Shown: piece after piece, positions 40,113 to 54,028 of the stretch
Numbering within the stretch: the stretch's first letter is position 1
Layout: every line of letters starts with the position of its first letter
NCBI GenBank assembly: GCA_963555705.1
Contig: OY743174.1
Location: forward strand, 60,410,234-60,474,233
Length of the DNA stretch: 64,000 nucleotides
Source of the DNA: Ligustrum vulgare
Lineage: Eukaryota > Streptophyta > Magnoliopsida > Lamiales > Oleaceae
Direction: 5' to 3'
Position numbers and translations under genes: made by a program
Notes under the pieces: model-generated
Database searches by the model: none
What the model saw: only the letters and a program-made list of their open reading frames with translations
What the model was told of the DNA's origin: nothing

Positions 40113-43100
40113 GCATGCTATTATTATCTGATGTACCTGCTTATGTACTTTTTGACTCTGGGGCTACAAATTCTTTTATATCTGCACCCTTCGTCGCTAG
40201 GTCTAACTTTACTTGTGTGGAAACGGGTATTGAATTAGAGGTTAGTATCCCCTCAGGAATAACCATTTGCACAAATCAGATGACTAAAGCTTTGAAAATA
40301 GAGATTGACGGGAAAATATTAGAGGCTGATTTATATCTTTTGGAGATGAAGGACTTTGATGTTATATTAGGCATGGACTGGTTGGGACTATATCATACAA
40401 CCATCCGATGTCGTGAGAAATAAGTATTATTTCAGCGGCCTGGAGGGGAAGAATTTCGTTTCTTTGGAACAAAGTATAAGTCTCTACCTCGTCTTGTATC
40501 GGCTTTACAAGCAGAGAAAATGTTGAGGAATGAGTCATGTCAAGGATTCCTAGTTAATGTCTTTGGGTCTAAACATTCAGAAATGACAATACATGATATT
40601 AACATTGTGCGGGACTACTCAGATGTATTTCCGGAAGATCTCCCTGGCATTCCACAAGATAGACAGGTGGAATTTACTATTGACTTGGTCCCCGGAGCAG
40701 CACCAATTTCTAAGGCCCCATACAGAATGGCACCAAAAGAACTTCAAGAATTAAAATTACAATTGGAAGAGTTGTTGGAAAAGGGTTTCATTCGACCAAG
40801 TGTATCACATTGGGGCGCTCCAGTACTTTTCGTAAAGAAGAAAGATGGGAGTATGAGAATGTGCATTGACTATCGAGAGTTAAATCGTTTGACTATCAAA
40901 AATAGATACCCGCTACCAAGGATAGAATACTTATTCGACCAGCTAAGAGGTGCAACAGTGTTTTCGAAGATTGACTTGAGGTCGGGGTATCATAAATTAA
41001 AAATCAAGGCAAGTGACATACCAAAGACTGCTTTCAGGACTCGTTATGGACACTATGAGTTCAACGTCATGCCTTTTGGTTTGACCAATGCTCCAGCTGT
41101 ATTTATGGACCTTATGAATCGAGTGTTCCTTCAGTACCTAGACCAATTTGTCATAGTGTTTATTGACGACATACTTGTGTACTCAAAGAATAAGGAGCAA
41201 CACGAGAAACAACTCGGTATAGTTTTGGAAACTTTGAGGAAGGAGAAATTATATGCGAAATTCAAGAAGTGCGAATTTTGGCTTGATCGCGTTGGTTTTC
41301 TTGGTCATGTGGTTACGGCCCACGAGATTGAAGTAGATTCGGTTAAAGTAGAAGCAGTAACAAATTGGCCTAGACCAACCAGTGTAGGCGAAGTTCGTAG
41401 TTTCTTGGGACTGGCTGGTTATTATAGGAGATTTATTGAGGGTTTCTCGAAGATTGCAGGGCCGATGACTCAGTTGACTAGAAAGGGTGTGAAGTTCCAA
41501 TGGACAGAAAAATGTGAAAAATGTTTTCAGGAACTTAAGCAGAGATTAGTCTCAGCTCCTGTTTTGACAATACCTGAAGGTTCAGATGGGTTTGTCATTT
41601 ATAGTGATGCTTCTAAACAAGGCTTAGGTTGTGTGTTTATGCAACATGGAAAGGTGATTGCATATGCCTCGAGACAGTTGAAGCAGTATGAACAAAACTA
41701 TCCAACGCATGACTTAGAGCTTGCAGCTATAGTTCATACTTTAAAAATATGGCGTCATTATCTCTATGGCGGGAAGTGTGAAATCTACACCGACCATAAA
41801 AGTCTCAAATGTTTCTTCACACAGAAGGAATTGAATATGAGACAAAGGAGGTGGTTGGAATTAGTAAAGGATTACGATTGTACAATCCTTTACCACCCGG
41901 GTAAGGCTAACGTAGTTGCAGATGCCTTAAGCAGGAAGACAGGATCACAGTTAGCTGTTTTACCCACAGTGTGGGGACACTTGATAAAAGACTTTGAGAA
42001 ATTGAGGTTAGAAGTCATCATACCACCGACACAGACTTCAGCAAGAATAGAATCTTTAATGATTCGACCTGCACTGAGGGATCGAATCAAGGAAGCACAA
42101 AATATGGACCCTTTTCTGCAAAAGATTAAGGCTGAGGTTGGTACAGGAAAACGAAGTGGATTTGAAATATCTGTAGATAATGCACTGACTTTTAAAGGAA
42201 GGTTGTGTGTACCTAAGGATGAAAATATAAGAAATGAGATACTGGAAGAAGCTCATTCTGCTCCGTATGCTGCACATCCAGGAGGTACAAAAATGTATCG
42301 AGATCTACGAGATACATTCTGGTGGAGGAACAGGAAGAGAGGGATTGGTTTGTTTGTAGAGAAATGTCTTGTCTGTCAGCAGGTCAAGGCAGAACATCAA
42401 AGGCCATCAGGGCTTTTGAAACCGTTGGATATTCCAGAATGAAAATGGGAACACATAGCGATGGACTTTGTGATTGGATTTCCAAGATCAGTAAGAGGTC
42501 ACAATGCTATTTGGGTAGTGGTTGATCGTTTGACAAAGTCAGCCCATTTTCTACCAATCAAAATCAATTTCAGTATGGAACAGCTCGCACAGTTATACGT
42601 CAGAGAGATAGTCAGATTACATGGAGTTCCAATTACCATTATTTCTGATAGGGATCCCAGATTCACATCAAAATTTTGGAGGAGTTTGCAAGGCGCTATG
42701 GGAACGAAATTGAAGTTTAGAACTGCTTATCATCCTCAGAAGGATGGACGGTCAGAAAGAACCATTCAGATTCTAGAAGACATGTTGAGGTTATGTGTTT
42801 TGGATCTTGGAGGTAATTGGGAGAAATATCTACCGTTAGTGGAGTTCGCTTACAATAATAGCTTTCAGACCACTATAGGTAAGGCCCCATATGAAGCCCT
42901 TTATGGTAGAAAGTGCAGATCTCCTGTCCATTGGGATGGGGTTGGAGAGAAAAGAGTTTTGGGTCCAGAAATCATTGAACAAATAGTAGAGGCAGTTGAT
43001 AAAATTAGAGCAAGAATAAAGACAGCACAAGATCGACAGAAGAGTTACGCAGATGGTAGAAGAAAGGAATTGAAATTTCAAGTGGGGGACAAAGTCTTCT

Positions 43101-43501
43101 TGAAAGTTGCACCAATGAAGGGTGTATTGAGATTTGGACAGAAAGGGAAGTTGAGACCGCGGTTCATTGGTCATTTCAAAATTCTTGAAAGGATTGGTGG
43201 TTTGGCTTATCGACTTGCCTTACCGCCAGAACTAGCTGCAGCGCATAATGTATTCCATGTTTCGATGCTCAGAAAGTATGTTCATGATCGTAATCATGTA
43301 GTGAGTTATCAGACATTGGATGTACAAAAGGACTTGTCATATGATGAAGTTCCGACAAAGATCTTAGATAGAAATGTGCACATCTTGAGGAACAGAGAGA
43401 TTCCATTGGTCAAGGTTCAATGGAGTAATCATGGAGTCGACGAAGCTACTTGGGAGAAGGAAGATGAGCTTAAATCCCAGCATCCAGAACTCTTTGTTTA
43501 G
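40113..43501 (+). pseudogene. Tekay protease-RT-RNase H-integrase-chromodomain
   Basis: Protease has LFDSGATNSFI (near 40150) and VILGMDWL (near 40362). RT has the FIDDILVYS active site (near 41158), and RNase H has [14 protein letters not shown] (near 41595). Integrase has its zinc region near 42250-42390 ([23 protein letters not shown]) and the core [11 protein letters not shown] (near 42459) to [13 protein letters not shown]. The last 50 residues, from [20 protein letters not shown] to [16 protein letters not shown], form a chromodomain, which in this lineage guides insertion towards heterochromatin. A stop at 40421-40423 follows protease and a TGA at 42440-42442 replaces an expected Trp between RNase H and the integrase core. 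Each would need repair or readthrough, so the copy is not autonomous. Confidence 0.9.
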
Positions 43502-43545
43502 CCAAGGTAATTTTCGAGGACGAAAATATTTTAAGTAAGGGAGAT

Positions 43546-45361
43546 TGTAAGGTCCCAAATATTTTCATAAAGCAAAATTTATTTTCTTTATATGCTATTA
43601 TACATGCTTTGAAGGTTAGGGGCTAAAGTGGTAAATATACTAAATTTCATTTAATTTACCCCATATATATATATATATGTAAGTTTTTATGGGATATAGA
43701 GAAATATATCAATATTGGGCTCGTTGGATAGCTTGTAATTAATCATGTATTTAGGCTCGAGAAAAAGTTGATTCGGATTAATGAAGCGTAAGTTATTGAG
43801 ATTTAAAGAAATTGTCAATTAATATTATTTCATTGGTTGTCTTTGAATATGTGTATATGTGTGTATGGTCACCATTCTTGGACTCTAGCACAATAGTGTG
43901 CACGTGTGATGTGTTTAGGTAGGATTTGGTTATTTTATACATATATATACTCACACACATGTATATCATAGCCAATTGATTTGGATTGATACGTATCAAT
44001 CAAATCTTTATTTCAAAGATTCTCCCCTTTTCTCTCACCATTTTCCTTTATCTAAACTACCTCACTTTATTCCTCCCTCACGTAACTCTCCATCTCTTTT
44101 TATTCTCATATTACCTTAACTAGAAAACAAACAAGATTCCTTCAAGAGTTCTTAGAAGAAAGCAGTATTATATTTTTTTAAAAGTTTTGAGGCTGATTCT
44201 AGGACTACGTAAAAGCTACTTTTAGGAGCAATAAATCAAGTTTTTCAAAGACTTAAGATAGGATAACGAGGTGCAGTTGTTCTTGTCCCGTTTAAATTAT
44301 TTTTCCATGTTGTTAATTTATCATGCTTATGAAAGTTAATGATATGATATGATATAATGTTTATGGCCATCCGGTACCAAAGATATGATATGATTGAGCT
44401 CTTACCGATTTTTTAAAGATATGATGACGGTATGATATTATTGGCACATGTGTTTAATATTTTTATTCGGGATAGCACCATGATTTTCGTGTCCTACTGA
44501 GTATTCTATATACTCACCCCTACTATTTTACATATTAGAACGGATCGTTGATTGGCGGTTGATGCGGTGCGGTCAAGATGCCGGATCTATGGATTTCAAT
44601 AAATAAATTTCGGCGTAACGTGATTGAACAATTTTATTTCCAGCAATATTTTGTTTTATTCAAATGTGTGGGTCTCTCTGCCTTCTTTTGTTTATTTATT
44701 TGAGATTATGAATTTGGAACAAAATTTAAATATTTGCTACAGAGATTATTTACGTTTTAAAATAATTCATAAATTTCTTCAGTTGATGATCTTATTGTGT
44801 CAAATGAAATTTCCATGGATCATGATTCCGATTACGATCCTGTTATGATTTTGAATTTTCTTAGAATTGTATACTTTAGTCAACCATGCATTTTAAAATC
44901 GTGTGACTTGTTATACATAAGCTAAAGGCACTGACTAGAATATATATATGACATGTACTATATATGCTCTATGTATTTGACATTGGGCCAGTTGAAATTG
45001 TTAAGCTGAATAATCGGCACCCAATATCCTATTTTTGGTTAAACTAATCTGACTAATTTTCTTTTAGCATATATTAATCCCAGGTTAGTGGTATATTTCG
45101 AGTAGAGACGTTAGATATGGTATTTATTTAATTGATTATTTAGTGGTTGGATTTATGTTAATCGAGTGTTGACATGGAATTGATCATTATATATACCAAG
45201 ATATTTTTTTTAAAAAAAGATAACAATGTCAATTATTTGATTTTCTTGAATTCTAGTTGAAAGAGATTTAATAGTTGAGTAAGATTGTTAAGAAAAGATT
45301 TTTTTTTAAATAAATGAACATTGGTAACGAGTCAAATTTTATTAGAAATTGGGTCGTTACA
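43546..45361 (+). repeat. 3' LTR of the Tekay element
   Basis: Follows a purine-rich tract (AAGTAAGGGAGAT), begins TGTAAGGTCCCAAAT and ends GGGTCGTTACA; 1816 bp. Its start and end match those of the solo LTR at 52344-54028. Confidence 0.9.
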
Positions 45362-46843
45362 GGAACGCTCAAATCGCATGAGTCTAATGATTATTAAGCG
45401 CGGAATTCCGGAAGCCTTTAGGGGCGCAGTATCTGAAGAGATAACTATTGCCGAGGTATTCCTTGCCGAACTTGAAAAGCGTTTTGCGAAAAACGACTAG
45501 GCTGAAACAAGCACGCTTCTGCAAAGCTTGATTTCAATAAAGTATAGAGGCAAGGAGAACATAAAGGAGTACATCATGAAGATGTCTCATACTGTTTCAA
45601 AACTTAAGGCACTAAAGCTCAACTTGTCTGATGACTTGATATCGCTTCCTACACATTTCAGTCAGTTTAAGGTCAGTTACAACTGTCAAAGGGAGAAATA
45701 GACTCTAAATGAGCTCATTTCATATTGTGTGCAAGAGGAAGAAAGGTTGAAGCAGGATAGAACTGAAATTGCTAACTTGGCAAACACCTCTAAGGATAAG
45801 GGCAAGAAAAGAAAAACAGAATATGAAGCTGATAAGGGTCCAGATCAAAAGAATCCACATAAAGACAAAGATGGTTGTTTCTTTTGCCAGAACGCAAAGA
45901 AATGTACATTTCTTAATTTGGTCTGTTATGAGGTTTATTTAGCTTCAGTACCTAGAAACACTTGGTGGTTAGATTCTGGTGCTACTACTCACATAAGTGT
46001 TTCTATGCACGCTTTCCTGTTCAGCCGAAAGCCAAATGATGCTGAAAGATTCATCTTTGTGGGCGATGAAAAATCAGTGGAAGTTGAAGCAATAGACACT
46101 TTTAGGTTATTGTTGGGAATTGATTTTTATTTGGATTTGAAAGACACTTTTGTTGTACCGTCATTCAGGCGGAATTTGGTTTCTATTTCCTTATTGGACA
46201 AATTTGGATATTATTGTTCTTTTGGAAATTGTTAGTTTAGTCTTTATTTAAATTCAACTATTGTTAGTACTGGTTCATTATGTTCATACGATAACCTATA
46301 TTTGCTTAATACTATTGCATCATACAATGAAACCTTGCATGTGGAATCACATGGTACTAAGCGAAAATTAAATAAAGAAAATTCGGCAAAACTATGGCAT
46401 AAGCGCTTAGGTCACATCTCAAAAACTAGAGTTGAACGACTTGTGTCAAATGCAATTTTGGATTCCCTCGACTTTATGGACTTTGATGTTTGTATTGATT
46501 GTATCAAGGGAAAACGGACCAAAACAAAAAGGTTAGGTGCCAATAGAACTTCGGACGTCTTAGAATTGATACACACGGATATTTGTGGACCATTCCCTAC
46601 GGCTTCCTGGAATGGTCAACAATATTTTATATCATTCATAGACGATTACTCACATTATGGGCATCTATATCTATATCTTATTCATGAAAAGTCTGAGTCA
46701 GTGGACATGTTCAAGGCTTTCAAAGCTGAAGTTGAGAATCAACTCAATAAGAGGATTAAAAGCGTTAGGTCTGATCGTGGTGGTGAGTACAACGGCAGAT
46801 ATGAAGGTTCAGGTGAACAATCATCTATGTTAAAGTTTATCTA
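45362..46843 (+). pseudogene. Copia gag-protease-integrase remnant
   Basis: Begins abruptly in gag (IPEAFRGAVSEE near 45411) at the end of the Tekay LTR. It continues through a degraded nucleocapsid part (CFFCQNAKKC), protease (WWLDSGATTHIS near 45966), pre-integrase (LWHKRLGHISKTRVERLVSN near 46393) and the integrase start (DICGPFPTASWNGQQYF, then SVRSDRGGEYNG near 46765), where it ends. It is a different Copia family from the one at 18825. Stops near 45498, 45700 and 46233 disable it. The left part was lost on or after the Tekay insertion. Confidence 0.85.
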
Positions 46844-47366
46844 ACAGAATCTACTCTAAATTTCGGCCGCTTGAGGACCAATAATATTCAGCCCAGACCC
46901 ATTTTTTAAATTTCATTTTGTCTTCGATACTCATTTTTTATCATACATTTTATAACATACATAATTTTATAGGAAAAAACCACTTGTATAGGGGCCTGGA
47001 CGTCCAAGCTCCTGTACATGAGAAATGGTTCAATTTTATAAATAAATTTCTTAATACGCATTTAGTCATTTTTTATTAAAATTTTCTACACAAACTAATT
47101 TTTTTTATCAAAATCAAACTTGAGGCTTAATGTTGAAAATTAATGTGATTAACAAGAGTTAAAGTTGATAATTAGTAGGGGGATGCTAATGGGAAACAAG
47201 TAACAAGATATGAGTAAATACTCAGCTCAGCAAGTAATGATGTCTGATTATACTTATGTACATGATTTATAGTACTATTCTTCTCATGATATCTTTCTCA
47301 AAGTTCACGCTTTTCTTCGTTGTCTCGACTTATTCTTCTTAACTCTTCGAGCTCGAATACTACTAA
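46844..47366. other. Spacer
   Basis: AT-rich, with no gene or clear repeat that I can support. Confidence 0.4.
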
Positions 47367-47527
47367 GCCTCCGTTTTGTAAAAAAAAAAAAAAATGTTTA
47401 TAAACTGATAATGTTATATTTTCGAGATAAAATACGTGATTAAAAAATAATTTTAAAAAAAATTCATGTGATTAAAAACTAATTTGAAAAAAATGTATTA
47501 TTTATAAATGATTTACCAAATGAAGAC
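47367..47527. mobile_element. Tourist-like MITE, TSD TAA
   Basis: 161 bp beginning GCCTCCGTTTTGTAAA and ending TTTACCAAATGAAGAC, flanked by TAA on both sides. Confidence 0.7.
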
Positions 47528-47772
47528 TAAAGTGTAAGGTATGAGCTCAAATATAAAAATGTGCTACAACATGCACGTCTTCTTATACCCATGGGTTTGT
47601 CAAGCCATTCGAGACTCAGGAGATCACAATTGTATCCTTGATTGTCCATTGTGACTCACCATATTGCAATGAGAATTATAATAAATTCAAATAAGGCCCA
47701 GAGTATGTATACGGTGCTCGTACCAATATGTAGTCCTAAGGACACCGAAGACCTTTTGACACCGCCCATTTA

Positions 47773-47954
47773 GCCTCCATTTGGTAACAGTATTTGATTT
47801 ATAAACTTGTTTATTTATGATTTCGAGGTAAAAAGTAATGGTTGAAAATTAGAGAGAGAAAATGTGTGTGATTAAAAAATAATTTGAGAAATTGTATTGT
47901 TTATAAATATGTTTATAAACAAAAAAAAAAAAAAAGTAGTTACCAAACATAGGC
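47773..47954. mobile_element. Tourist-like MITE, TSD TTA
   Basis: 182 bp with ends GCCTCCATTTGGTAAC and GCCTATGTTTGGTAAC (the second from the other strand), flanked by TTA on both sides. Confidence 0.8.
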
Positions 47955-48139
47955 TTAATGGTGACGTATCGTCAAAAACCCACCATCCTTAATGATTGTT
48001 AAAGCCTCGAGATATATCTATTTTGACGTGAAGTATAACCCATATGAGTATTCCATTTTTTCAATGTTATGTTCTCATTATAAATGTCTTCTCACCATCG
48101 GCTATCCAATTGTCCAGCCTCTAACAAAAATTCACACAG

Positions 48140-48408
48140 CTAGTTGAATCTGGAACTTCATCACTCTCCAACTATTGGAATGGATACGAGAAAATTGATT
48201 TTTCTCTTTGTGCTAGTAAGAGAAAAACCTAATACTAAAAAAGCGACTCTCATATTTTTCTCTACAATAGTACACATATTAATATGTGCACATAAAACCC
48301 TAACCCTAGTGACATAGGGTCATTAATGGGCCTTGATTAATTAATCATATTAATTAATCTAATTGTAAAGTCCGGCCCAACAATTGGGCTTGTATATTAA
48401 TTCTAACA
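48140..48408 (-). repeat. 3' LTR of the LARD-like element (partial)
   Basis: From 48193 to 48408 it matches 56766-57002, including ATATGTGCACATAAAACCC and the terminal TGTTAGAATT on the minus strand. Left of 48193 the match is weak. Confidence 0.75.
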
Positions 48409-51400
48409 ATCTCCCACTTGGACAAGATCCAATTCTAGATACTCAATTATCGCATTTTGTGTGTGACCCATTAGGTTCCATTCACGATGGAAAACGCCGT
48501 GTTATTATTATTCCAATCTGATTGGAATAAGATGAATTTAAATCTTTATTTCTAATTTATCCTCGCCTCACCAAGATCGATTAATTCACGTCGTCATCCT
48601 AGATTGGCATCTAGCAATGTGTCAAGGCAATCCATGTGAAAGGAAAAGTCATGTGGCATGACAAGACCAGTTCATGTGCGGTTACCATTTGAAATATAAT
48701 CTCTTCATCAATATAACTTAATTGGTTAAGAGATATGGATAGCGTCAATCTCATTTCAACCAATTATGTTATTCACTTCTTATCTTAGTTGATCTTGTTA
48801 TGACTGAAAACACTTTTTCAACTCATAACTTCACCCAGCCGAGGAATTTACATCTATTTAAGTGAGCGAAATACATGTTATAATCTCCTACTATCCAGGA
48901 GTGACGAATCCTCATATTGGATATACACAACCTTCATATGACTCTCACTATACCCGTACGGTGTCATCCTGATGACAACAGCCAACATCAACGCTCGCCA
49001 AAGCATAGTAATCCTCATATAAGATTCTATAAAGTCCTCAAGTCAAATGACCAAATCCACAACCGCGCATTAGAGATTCACCACTAACGCTTGGATAGTT
49101 ATCCATGTGGAATCTCTAGGCGGGTCATCCAATGCTTTGTTCATTTAACAATGCATTCACGTGTTCATTTGAATGTCCATCTACATTCTAGCTTGTGAGA
49201 TAAGCTACCTTCTTCATAAGAAAGAAATGCAACACATGCTAGCCTAACTGCAACAACAATATCCGTATCTTGTTATTACTTTGACTAGGGACAATTTTAG
49301 AATAAGATATTAATGACTTGTATCTCACAGTCACAACACCTTGTGACTTACAAGTTACTTAAATTTATTCTACGGACTCTACTATCTAAATAATGAGTTA
49401 AACTCAATTTAATAATAGATCTGCCTTTATTGTAACAATGATAATATGTGTTATGCTATTTCAACGATTGGATTTAGAGCATAACACTGACATACTACCA
49501 CTAGATCCAATAATTCATGTATCTTATACATAACTAGTTTATGTGACAATCACATTCCCGTTGGGATAATGAATTTACAGGTGGATCTTAGATATGTGAC
49601 TCTTCACATATTCAACATTTGCAAGGTTAGTGGGTATGAATTCTATTTTTCTACAATCTTCGAATAAGATAGCAGCCCCTAAATACATACTCAGATCATC
49701 GATGAGACCCAGTTCCCTCGCTTGCGCGATGGCTCCATTATCCTCACAGTACTCATTACTGGAACTACAATGCTAGGAACAGTTATAGTTCACTAATAAA
49801 CTTAACGATCGATATTGCTTCACAAGCACTTATGTATTTGGTCCCGATTGTATAGTTAGCGGTCTCTCTTGTTTAAACCATTTCAAATTGACCACACCAC
49901 TACTATGAGTTAATTAACAATTAGACTGAATAATTCCTTAATCTTTTTCCTGACTGAATGATGGTATCTCTATACCTAAAGACTGTAAGTCTATATTTTT
50001 CCTCATGTCTATTGTATTATTAGTATTTCTCAAGTACTCAATGATACAAAAGGTATCGTACATAGTGTCGCATTTAAGAAGATCTTATTGTCAAACAATC
50101 AAGTATCTTCTCAACGTCATTCTTTCTCAATATGTGTTCTAAACACCATTTTGAAAAGATTAACCCCAAAACTTTTGGGATAGAATCCTACATCGGATTC
50201 ACTCATGCTAACCCCATTAGCATTGTATCAATGTACGTGGATTGAGAAATCAAAACAACCTTCCAAATCTATCTCTATAGATTCTAGTTCCCAAAGTAAA
50301 GGTTTTATTTCTCAAATCGTGCAATTTTTGATAAAATCAAACATTTTGATTATCTCATCAAAATCAAGATTCTAACTCCGTAAGGCTTGCTTTAATCTAT
50401 AATAGATATCTGTAGCTAGTATACTATGTTTAAGTATATGTAAGAATTCAAAAATCCCATAATCACAACATGTTGCTACCGCAATCAGAATCTGAATTGA
50501 TTCAGAGTAAACACATTTACAGCCTATGGGTCTTACCCATTTCGGGCGAATCAAACAAGTTCCAAAACATGTTTTATCTCGGATTCTATGGCTTCCTACC
50601 ATCTCGTTTAGTTAACACTTGACTTAACTTCTATGTAAATATAGGCTCATTATCCTTGATGACTAATACAATATTAGCAATCAGGGATGTGTAACTCAAT
50701 GGAGTACGCGTGATCCTAATGTCTTTACATGGAGCTAGTGCGTTCTCAGTCGTCACGACGTCCTAAGTTACAATCGCGTCCCAAACATCGATTTGTGCCT
50801 CATCCAATGTAAACACATATTCGAGCTTATTTAATCGGTTAAGTATATGTAATCAAGAACTTTTTCATGTTATACTTGTATTCTCACTGTCCTCTCTTAG
50901 ATGAACTGTTTCTCTAAGATATTTACAAAATTCGAGATAGACTTTCTTTCTCGTTAGGAATGTAGAAATAATATCCAACCATCTTTTGGATATCTCACAA
51001 ATATACATTTTAGACTAATGCTATTGCTTATCCAAATTTGTTATACTTCTAATAAGTATTGAGGTCTTAAATCTTAACGCGAAGAAGATTAGACCTTTTA
51101 AATCCATATCTTATATGGACCTTCATTAACCGATTATCATGGAATACGACTAAGTGTGTAATATAAAGTTTTTAGTGCAAAATTCCAAAACTGTTTTGGA
51201 GATTTTGCGTGGCTTCATCAATGATTGCATCAATTGCAATTTTTTGTCATTTCAGATTCATCATTGTGCAGAGACGTATATGAAATAGTTATCTATGCCA
51301 AAATTATGTTCTCACAACACAATCTTGAAGTCAATTACTTTGAAATATTCTTCACTTTGATCAAATTTACGTGCTTAGAATATTTTTCTCATTTTGGCCT

Positions 51401-52343
51401 TCTAATTTATATCTGTATTATTTGAACTTTTCAAACTTTCAGATTTAAACTTTATTATAGATAACAATGACAATCATGGTTATCTAATGATTAAAGACCA
51501 CTCTAACATATGCTCACTTACATCCGAATGTAACAGTCTCAGTGGATCAACCATCCCACATTGACTTATCAATTTACCTCCAAGGCGAGATATACATATA
51601 TCTCTGTCAATTGAATAAGTCAAGTGTCAGATTTATGTATGACTTCTTCTTTGCCTTATCAATATTCAGAATGTAGACTATTTGTTATTTACCTAGCTTC
51701 CATATTATCTCATCTAAGTTAATGAATAACTATTATTCTTAATTATAGAGGATAATCATTTCATGTCCAAACATGAAGTAGAAGTGTCGTTCTTCATAAG
51801 AACTGTAATTAACAATTGTCTAATTTAACACTGAATCAGAAGGCAAAGATAGGTGATAGCTTCTTGAGCTGTTCAAGAAACATTTACTTATATCATCATT
51901 TTTGGAAATTGTTCTACTTTTAGCCGTTGCATATTATTGGTATCTAATACTTGATTGGCTAAGTAGATTATTTAACCTCTATCAAATAGAAAACTGAAGT
52001 AGAAGATTCACCAAACTTCTCACTTCTTCAGTTCGGTCAAGGAAGCCACGCAATTATAAATGTAGTGTCCTATTATTGGAATATTCGAGAAGAGTATTCT
52101 CGATCATATCGTGTTTCGAGATCATTTCTCAAATAACGATGCTAATTCAAGGATTTCAGTCTAATGAACTTATAGAGTGTCAATTACACTCCATAAGTTC
52201 AAGTAACAACTCAAATTTTAAAACTCATACAACAACAATAATAAATAAAAAATAGAATCACGTATTATCATGTATAAATCAATTTAATAAGGTCTTTTAT
52301 TAAATCAATTGCTCCCACTGTTTTACTTGAATTAATGACCCTC
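48409..52343 (-). other. Interior of the LARD-like element, part near the 3' LTR
   Basis: About 3.9 kb with ordinary base composition but stops in all frames; the longest open stretches are under 80 codons and resemble nothing. It includes the polypurine tract at 48409-48420. Confidence 0.6.
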
Positions 52344-54028
52344 TGTAAGGTCCCAAATATTTTCATAAAGCAAAATTTATTTTCTTTATATGCTATTATA
52401 CATGCTTTGAAGGTTAGGGGCTAAGTGGTAAATATACTAAATTTCTTTCAATTTACCCCATATATATATAAGTTTTTATGAGATATTGATAAATATATCA
52501 ATATTGGGCTTGTTGGATAGCTTGTAATTAATCATGTATGATAGGCTCGAGAAAGTTTGATTCGGATTAATGAAGCCTAATTTATTTAAGATTAAGGAAG
52601 TTATCAATAAATGTTATTTTACTATTTGTGTTTGAGTTATAATGGTTAAGTTATGGCCGTTGAGATTTTAGAGAGAATATGAGGTTTCTTGGATTTTAGT
52701 GGTTTTAGATTAGATAGGTAGGATAGAAATGGTCTCTTCCTTTCATGATGATGTGTCCCATCAAGTATATTTTATAAGATATTTCACATTTCATTATAAT
52801 GTGTCCCATCAAGTATATTTTATAAGATATTTCATATTTCATGATGATAGAGACGTGAGGATATTTTATACAATCCTATTCAAGTATCACCACTCTTCCT
52901 TCACGTGTATATATATCTCTTTAAGTATATTTTTATTTGCAAACGCAAATAGAATTCATCCAAAATCTTCATAGTCTACGAAGAAAGAAATATATTATCA
53001 AGTCTTGAGCAGTTTTAAGGAGTACAAAATTTATTTTGTGAGCAGCAAATCAAGTTTTTCAAAGAGTTAAGGTAGGATAACGAGGTGCAGTTGATTTTAT
53101 CCTGTTTAAATTATTTTTCCATGTTGTTAATTTATCATGCTTATGAAAGTAAATGATATGATATGATATGATGTTTATGGCCATCCGGTACCAAAGATAT
53201 GATATGATTGAGCTCTTACCGGTTTTCTAAAGATATGATGACGGTATGATATTCTTGGCACATGCGTTTGATATTTTATTCGGGATAGCACCATAATTTT
53301 CGTGTCCTACTGAGTATTCCATATACTCACCCCTACTATTTTACAGATTAGAACGAATCGTTGATTGGAGGTTGATGCAGTGGTGTCGAGATGTCAGGAT
53401 CTAAGGATTTCAATAATTAAATCTGGCGTAATTTTTATTAAATAACTTTATTACCAGTAGTATTTCATTTTGTTAATTTACGGATATTTCTTTTGTTCCG
53501 TTTCTGATTTTGGATTGAAGAATGTTTCCTACGCTGTTCTACATGAACGTATGATATTTACGCATTTATTGTTTTGACCAACTTCATGAATTGATACGTA
53601 TCTATTCCCTATGGAGAATTTTAAACTTTAGCCTGACACCTAGTTCTTTTGACAATGATGGTGCATTCTAGTAGACATTATTAGAATAATGTTCCGTCTC
53701 TATCAATTGTATTTTCCTTAGGACTAGTATTTAAATCAAATTTGTGAATTGTTCCAAATTCTACAAGCAGGCAAGCGTAGGACATGCTATACGTAAATGC
53801 TCTAACTGATCCGATTTCTTTTAAAATAGAGTTTGGTATTATATTAGTCTCAATAATATATTTTAAATTGAGTTTGAATGATAGAAATTCTATTCATATG
53901 GTTTACTTTGATTTCTTTTTATATAAATAATAAGGTTTATAACTAACAAGATCCTTTATAAAATTATAAACTATAACAGAAATAAAGCTTGCACGACCGG
54001 TCAAGTTCTATAATTTTGGGTCGTTACA
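52344..54028 (+). mobile_element. Solo LTR of the Tekay family with perfect 5-bp TSD
   Basis: 1685 bp beginning TGTAAGGTCCCAAAT and ending GGGTCGTTACA, as in the 3' LTR at 43546-45361. It is flanked by CCCTC at 52339-52343 and 54029-54033, so it formed by LTR-LTR recombination after insertion into the LARD-like element. A 48-bp block with GTGTCCCATCAAG is duplicated in tandem at 52753 and 52801. Confidence 0.95.

Larger units (their letters stand above)
36963..45361 (+). mobile_element. Tekay-type chromovirus with rearranged 5' LTR
   Basis: The order is 5' LTR remnant (36963-38364), PBS (38368-38384), leader with hairpins, gag, protease, RT, RNase H, integrase with chromodomain (to 43501), and 3' LTR (43546-45361). 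The chromodomain and the protein sequence type place it with Tekay/Del chromoviruses. The LTRs agree closely over their shared 1.35 kb. The coding region has frameshifts and stops. It is inserted in, or abuts, a Copia remnant on its right. Confidence 0.9.

Noticed and set aside
50372..50602. 76-codon minus-strand frame in the LARD-like interior as a gag remnant
   Set aside because: No zinc knuckle, capsid motif or similarity; expected by chance in 6.5 kb.
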